The translations under genes were made by a program, and so were the position numbers. From positions 4,031,227 through 4,095,226 of the forward strand of contig NC_019693.1 in the NCBI RefSeq assembly GCF_000317105.1: a DNA stretch of 64,000 nucleotides, given 5' to 3'. This document shows positions 61,321 through 64,000 of this stretch, in pieces. The notes below the pieces were generated by a model. That model made no database searches, had not been told where the DNA came from, and was given only the letters and a program-made list of their open reading frames with translations. Each line of letters starts with the position of its first letter. Position 1 is the first letter of the stretch. The DNA is from Oscillatoria acuminata PCC 6304. GTDB lineage: Bacteria > Cyanobacteriota > Cyanobacteriia > Cyanobacteriales > Laspinemataceae.

Positions 61321-61728
61321 ATGAGTGAATTAACATTAAAATTACCAGAAACCTTGCATCAACAGCTAACTATCCTAGCTACAAATGAAGGCGTATCCCT
61401 GAATCAATACATTGTGCTGGCTTTAACTCGTCAAGCCACATTCTCTTCTATGATTCAGATGTATTCTGAAACCGAACTAGAACAGCAACAACAGGAATTT
61501 GAATCCTTAGTCCAAAAACTTGGGCAGGTTTCACCGTCTGAAATTGAATCAATTTTAGCAAGCCGCCAACAAATTGATCCAGAAATTGCTTTAACTGTTG
61601 AAGTAGTAGCTCGCCTACAAGATAAGCTTAAAAAGCAGAGAACAGAAGCCGATCAACAGGACTTAGCGGCGTTTTCTTTGCAATATGCGGCGACTATTTT
61701 TCCTGAAGATGAGGAGATGGCTGAGTGA
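61321..61728 (+). CDS. Antitoxin, ribbon-helix-helix type
   Basis: The 135-aa protein opens with an RHH DNA-binding motif (LTLKLPETLHQQLTILATNEGVSLNQYIVLALTRQ, residues 4-38), as in HicB/CopG-type antitoxins. An acidic, Gln/Glu-rich helical tail follows. The stop codon TGA overlaps the GTG of the next gene (GTGA), the usual translational coupling of toxin-antitoxin pairs. It should bind the toxin and repress its own promoter; that is family knowledge. Confidence 0.85.
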   Translation: MSELTLKLPETLHQQLTILATNEGVSLNQYIVLALTRQATFSSMIQMYSETELEQQQQEFESLVQKLGQVSPSEIESILASRQQIDPEIALTVEVVARLQDKLKKQRTEADQQDLAAFSLQYAATIFPEDEEMAE

Positions 61729-62057
61729 GTTTTCATCCCGGTGATGTTGTAACGGTTGATTTTCCTGGTGTTACCGGAGTTAAACGCCGTCCAGCCGTTG
61801 TCCTATCCTCAGCGATATATCATGCAAACCGTCCTGATGTGATTATTGGACTCATCACCTCGCAAACCACTGGGTTAGGTGTTACCGACTATCCGCTTCA
61901 GGACTGGCAAGGGGCCGGTTTGCGAGTCCCGTCTGTTTTCCGCAGCTTTATTGTCACCTTGCCTCCCTCAGCTAACTTGATTAAGATCGGGCATCTATCC
62001 GAGCAAGACTGGGAGGGTGTGAGGGCTTGTGTCAAGGTGACTTTGGGCGAACTTTAG
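61725..62057 (+). CDS. PemK/MazF-type toxin
   Basis: The 110-aa endoribonuclease-type toxin starts at GTG 61725, overlapping the antitoxin stop. Signature: FHPGDVVTVDFPGVTGVKRRPAVVLSS, then VIIGLITSQ and IKIGHLSEQDWEGV. Such toxins cleave mRNA when not bound by antitoxin. The length is normal and the frame is intact. The pair is followed by the nblS gene about 140 bp downstream. Confidence 0.92.
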   Translation: MSFHPGDVVTVDFPGVTGVKRRPAVVLSSAIYHANRPDVIIGLITSQTTGLGVTDYPLQDWQGAGLRVPSVFRSFIVTLPPSANLIKIGHLSEQDWEGVRACVKVTLGEL

Positions 62058-62195
62058 CAATTCTGAGATTTCCATCAGGATGAGGAAATCGCCCGCTAAA
62101 AAACTGCGCCCTATTCTCCCAAAACCTCAGAACGTGGCACAATAGCAATAGACTCCCCCATTCTTGTCATTGCCTTCCACCGGATAGAAAGAACC

Positions 62196-64000
62196 TTGCT
62201 GGCTCTCCTAAACAAAATCCGAGAAATTATTGCCCGTTGGTGGTCCGAATTCACCCTCCAGACCCGACTGATGGCAGCCGCTACCTTGGTGGTGTCCCTC
62301 ATTATGAGTGGACTCACATTTTGGGCTGTCAATACTATTCAGCAGGATGCCCGAATCAATGACACCCGCTTCGGTCGCGATTTGGGTCTCCTGTTGGCGG
62401 CCAATGTGGCCCCATTAATCGCCGAAGATAATCGCACGGAAGTGGCCCGCTTTTCTCATCGATTCTATAGCAGCACCACCAGCGTGCGCTATATGCTCTA
62501 TGCCGACCAAGAAGGCCAAATCTTCCTGGGGATTCCCTTCTCTGAGTCCGAGGTGCAAAACTCCCTGACCCTGCAACGGCGGATTCAACTTCCCGAGGGT
62601 TTTGCCAATACTTATGATTTGCCCATGGTCCGGCAGCATCGCACCCCCGATGGCACCGTCACCGATGTCTTTGTCCCCCTAGCTCACGAAAACCAATATT
62701 TGGGGGTCTTGGCGATCGGGATCAACCCCAATCCCACCGTGGTTACCTCCTCCAACCTCACCCGGGATGTCACCATTGCCGTATTTATCTCCATCTGGGT
62801 GATGGTGATTTTAGGGGCCGTCTTTAATGCCTTAACCATTACCAAACCGATTAAAGAATTGCTGGTTGGGGTCAAAAACATTGCCACGGGAAACTTCAAA
62901 CAGCGGATAGACTTGCCTCTGCAAGGGGAACTGGGGGAATTAATTTGCAGCTTTAATGAAATGGCTGAACGGCTAGAACGGTATGAGGAGCAGAACATTG
63001 AAGAACTCACTGCCGAAAAAGCCAAATTAGAAACCCTGGTTTCGACCATTGCCGATGGAGCCGTCTTATTAGACACTTCCTTACAGGTGATTTTAGTCAA
63101 CCCCACTGCAAGGCGGATTTTCGGATGGGAAGGCAAAAATCTGATTTCTCAAAATATCCTGGATTTGCTCCCGGCGGCAGTCAGTGCCGAATTGACTCAA
63201 CCCCTGTATGAAATGGCGGCAGGGGACTCCCTCCGAGAGCTTTCCTCCTCCAATGATGGGGAGGGGGATATTTCCGCCAACGGTTATGCCTCCCGAGAAA
63301 GTGGGGAGTTTCGCCTGACCCTAAGCGAACCAACGAAGCGCACCGTCAGGATTTTACTGAGTACGGTGCTGCTGCATAAAGCCCCCGGAGTCGATCCTTT
63401 ATGCAAGAGTTGCACCTACCATCATGAAGATACCTGTACCGCCCCGGAACGGCCCTACGCCACGGAATGCACCCTCTATCATGATGACTCGATTTCCTCG
63501 GCGACGGCGCAATATCGCGAGAGTCTTAAGGGGATTGCGATGACGGTTCAAGATATTACGCGAGAAGTCAAGCTGAATGAAGCGAAGAGTCAGTTTATTA
63601 GCAATGTCTCCCATGAACTGAGAACGCCGTTATTTAATATCAAGTCCTTTATCGAAACCCTGCATGAGTATGGGGAAGAACTCACCCAAGAGGAGCGTCA
63701 GGAGTTTTTAGAAACCGCTAACCGGGAAACCGATCGCCTCACCCGCCTGGTTAACGATGTCCTGGACCTCTCCCGCCTGGAATCCAGCCGGACCTATCAG
63801 TTTGAAGCGGTAGAAATTGCTCAACCTGTGGAGCAAACTCTGCGAACCTATCAGCTTAATGCCAAAGATAAAAATATTGACCTGATTCAAGAAGTTGATC
63901 CCGAGTTACCCGCAGTGGTGGCTAACTATGATTTGCTGTTACAGGTATTTGCAAACTTGGTGGGGAATGCCCTGAAGTTCACCGAACCCGGGGGACGAAT
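62196..64000 (+). CDS. nblS: Sensor histidine kinase NblS, 5' part (3' end outside window)
   Basis: The frame is open from at least 62130 to the window end. The TTG at 62196 (LLALLNKIREIIARWWSEFTLQTRLMAAATLVVSL) matches the family start, after GAAAGAA. The visible 601 codons hold a first membrane helix, a periplasmic part, a second helix (about 200-225), HAMP, a PAS-like domain containing a Cys cluster (LCKSCTYHHEDTCTAPERPYATEC) and the H-box FISNVSHELRTPLFNIKSF. The ATPase N-box region begins at the edge. NblS/Hik33/DspA controls phycobilisome breakdown and high-light, cold and osmotic responses. The ORF was read from the plain sequence. Confidence 0.93.
   Translation, partial: MLALLNKIREIIARWWSEFTLQTRLMAAATLVVSLIMSGLTFWAVNTIQQDARINDTRFGRDLGLLLAANVAPLIAEDNRTEVARFSHRFYSSTTSVRYMLYADQEGQIFLGIPFSESEVQNSLTLQRRIQLPEGFANTYDLPMVRQHRTPDGTVTDVFVPLAHENQYLGVLAIGINPNPTVVTSSNLTRDVTIAVFISIWVMVILGAVFNALTITKPIKELLVGVKNIATGNFKQRIDLPLQGELGELICSFNEMAERLERYEEQNIEELTAEKAKLETLVSTIADGAVLLDTSLQVILVNPTARRIFGWEGKNLISQNILDLLPAAVSAELTQPLYEMAAGDSLRELSSSNDGEGDISANGYASRESGEFRLTLSEPTKRTVRILLSTVLLHKAPGVDPLCKSCTYHHEDTCTAPERPYATECTLYHDDSISSATAQYRESLKGIAMTVQDITREVKLNEAKSQFISNVSHELRTPLFNIKSFIETLHEYGEELTQEERQEFLETANRETDRLTRLVNDVLDLSRLESSRTYQFEAVEIAQPVEQTLRTYQLNAKDKNIDLIQEVDPELPAVVANYDLLLQVFANLVGNALKFTEPGGR

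Overview
The window reads as chromosome of a filamentous, probably non-heterocystous cyanobacterium (Oscillatoriales-like). The evidence is the very frequent HIP1 octamer GCGATCGC, the cyanobacterial genes ycf51, nblS, an 8-HDF-type photolyase and a sterol desaturase/SDR fusion, a patX-like gene whose product ends in RGSGR, and many short palindromic repeats. No rRNA, tRNA or CRISPR array was recognised.

Layout. 0-3.5 kb: 3' end of a penicillin-acylase-family gene, a cluster of decayed MITEs, and a carotenoid-isomerase-like oxidoreductase. 3.5-6.2 kb: a 189-bp MITE carrying one group II intron. 6.2-20.3 kb: an accessory stretch with a SnoaL-like protein, a 1338-aa NB-ARC/WD40 STAND protein with twelve near-identical WD repeats, an SDR, a sterol desaturase/SDR fusion, an array of four tandem short-ORF/RNA cassettes with look-alike terminators, a stand-alone PD-(D/E)XK protein and a phage/plasmid-type primase-helicase. 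20.3-25.6 kb: a second copy of the same 189-bp MITE, holding two group II introns in tandem. 25.6-64 kb is mostly ordinary chromosome: LapA-like protein, UbiX-like protein, RNB-domain protein, clpP, patX, a peptidase M16 pair, a peptidoglycan-binding protein, an aminotransferase, an iron-type alcohol dehydrogenase, ycf51, sufU, a NADAR/unknown/PD-(D/E)XK cluster next to a histidine kinase, glpK, dusA, a P-loop kinase-WYL fusion, folK, an HMA protein, a Nudix hydrolase, a Fic protein, photolyase, a sugar-nucleotide epimerase, purD, a MazF-type toxin-antitoxin pair and the 5' part of nblS.

The best-supported unusual structure is the intron/MITE system. Comparing the two loci fixes the intron boundaries to the base. 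With introns removed, both MITE copies are exactly 189 bp, with 16-bp terminal inverted repeats and 11- or 12-bp target duplications. Each MITE holds two copies of one homing site: one of the two is filled at the first locus and both are filled at the second. Other points worth attention are patX, the four-cassette array at 14.4-15.3 kb, the WD40 array whose variation sits at a few positions per repeat, an RNB protein that lacks the usual aspartate motif, and a probable structured RNA at 38.1-38.45 kb. All assignments are by eye from sequence; no database search was run.
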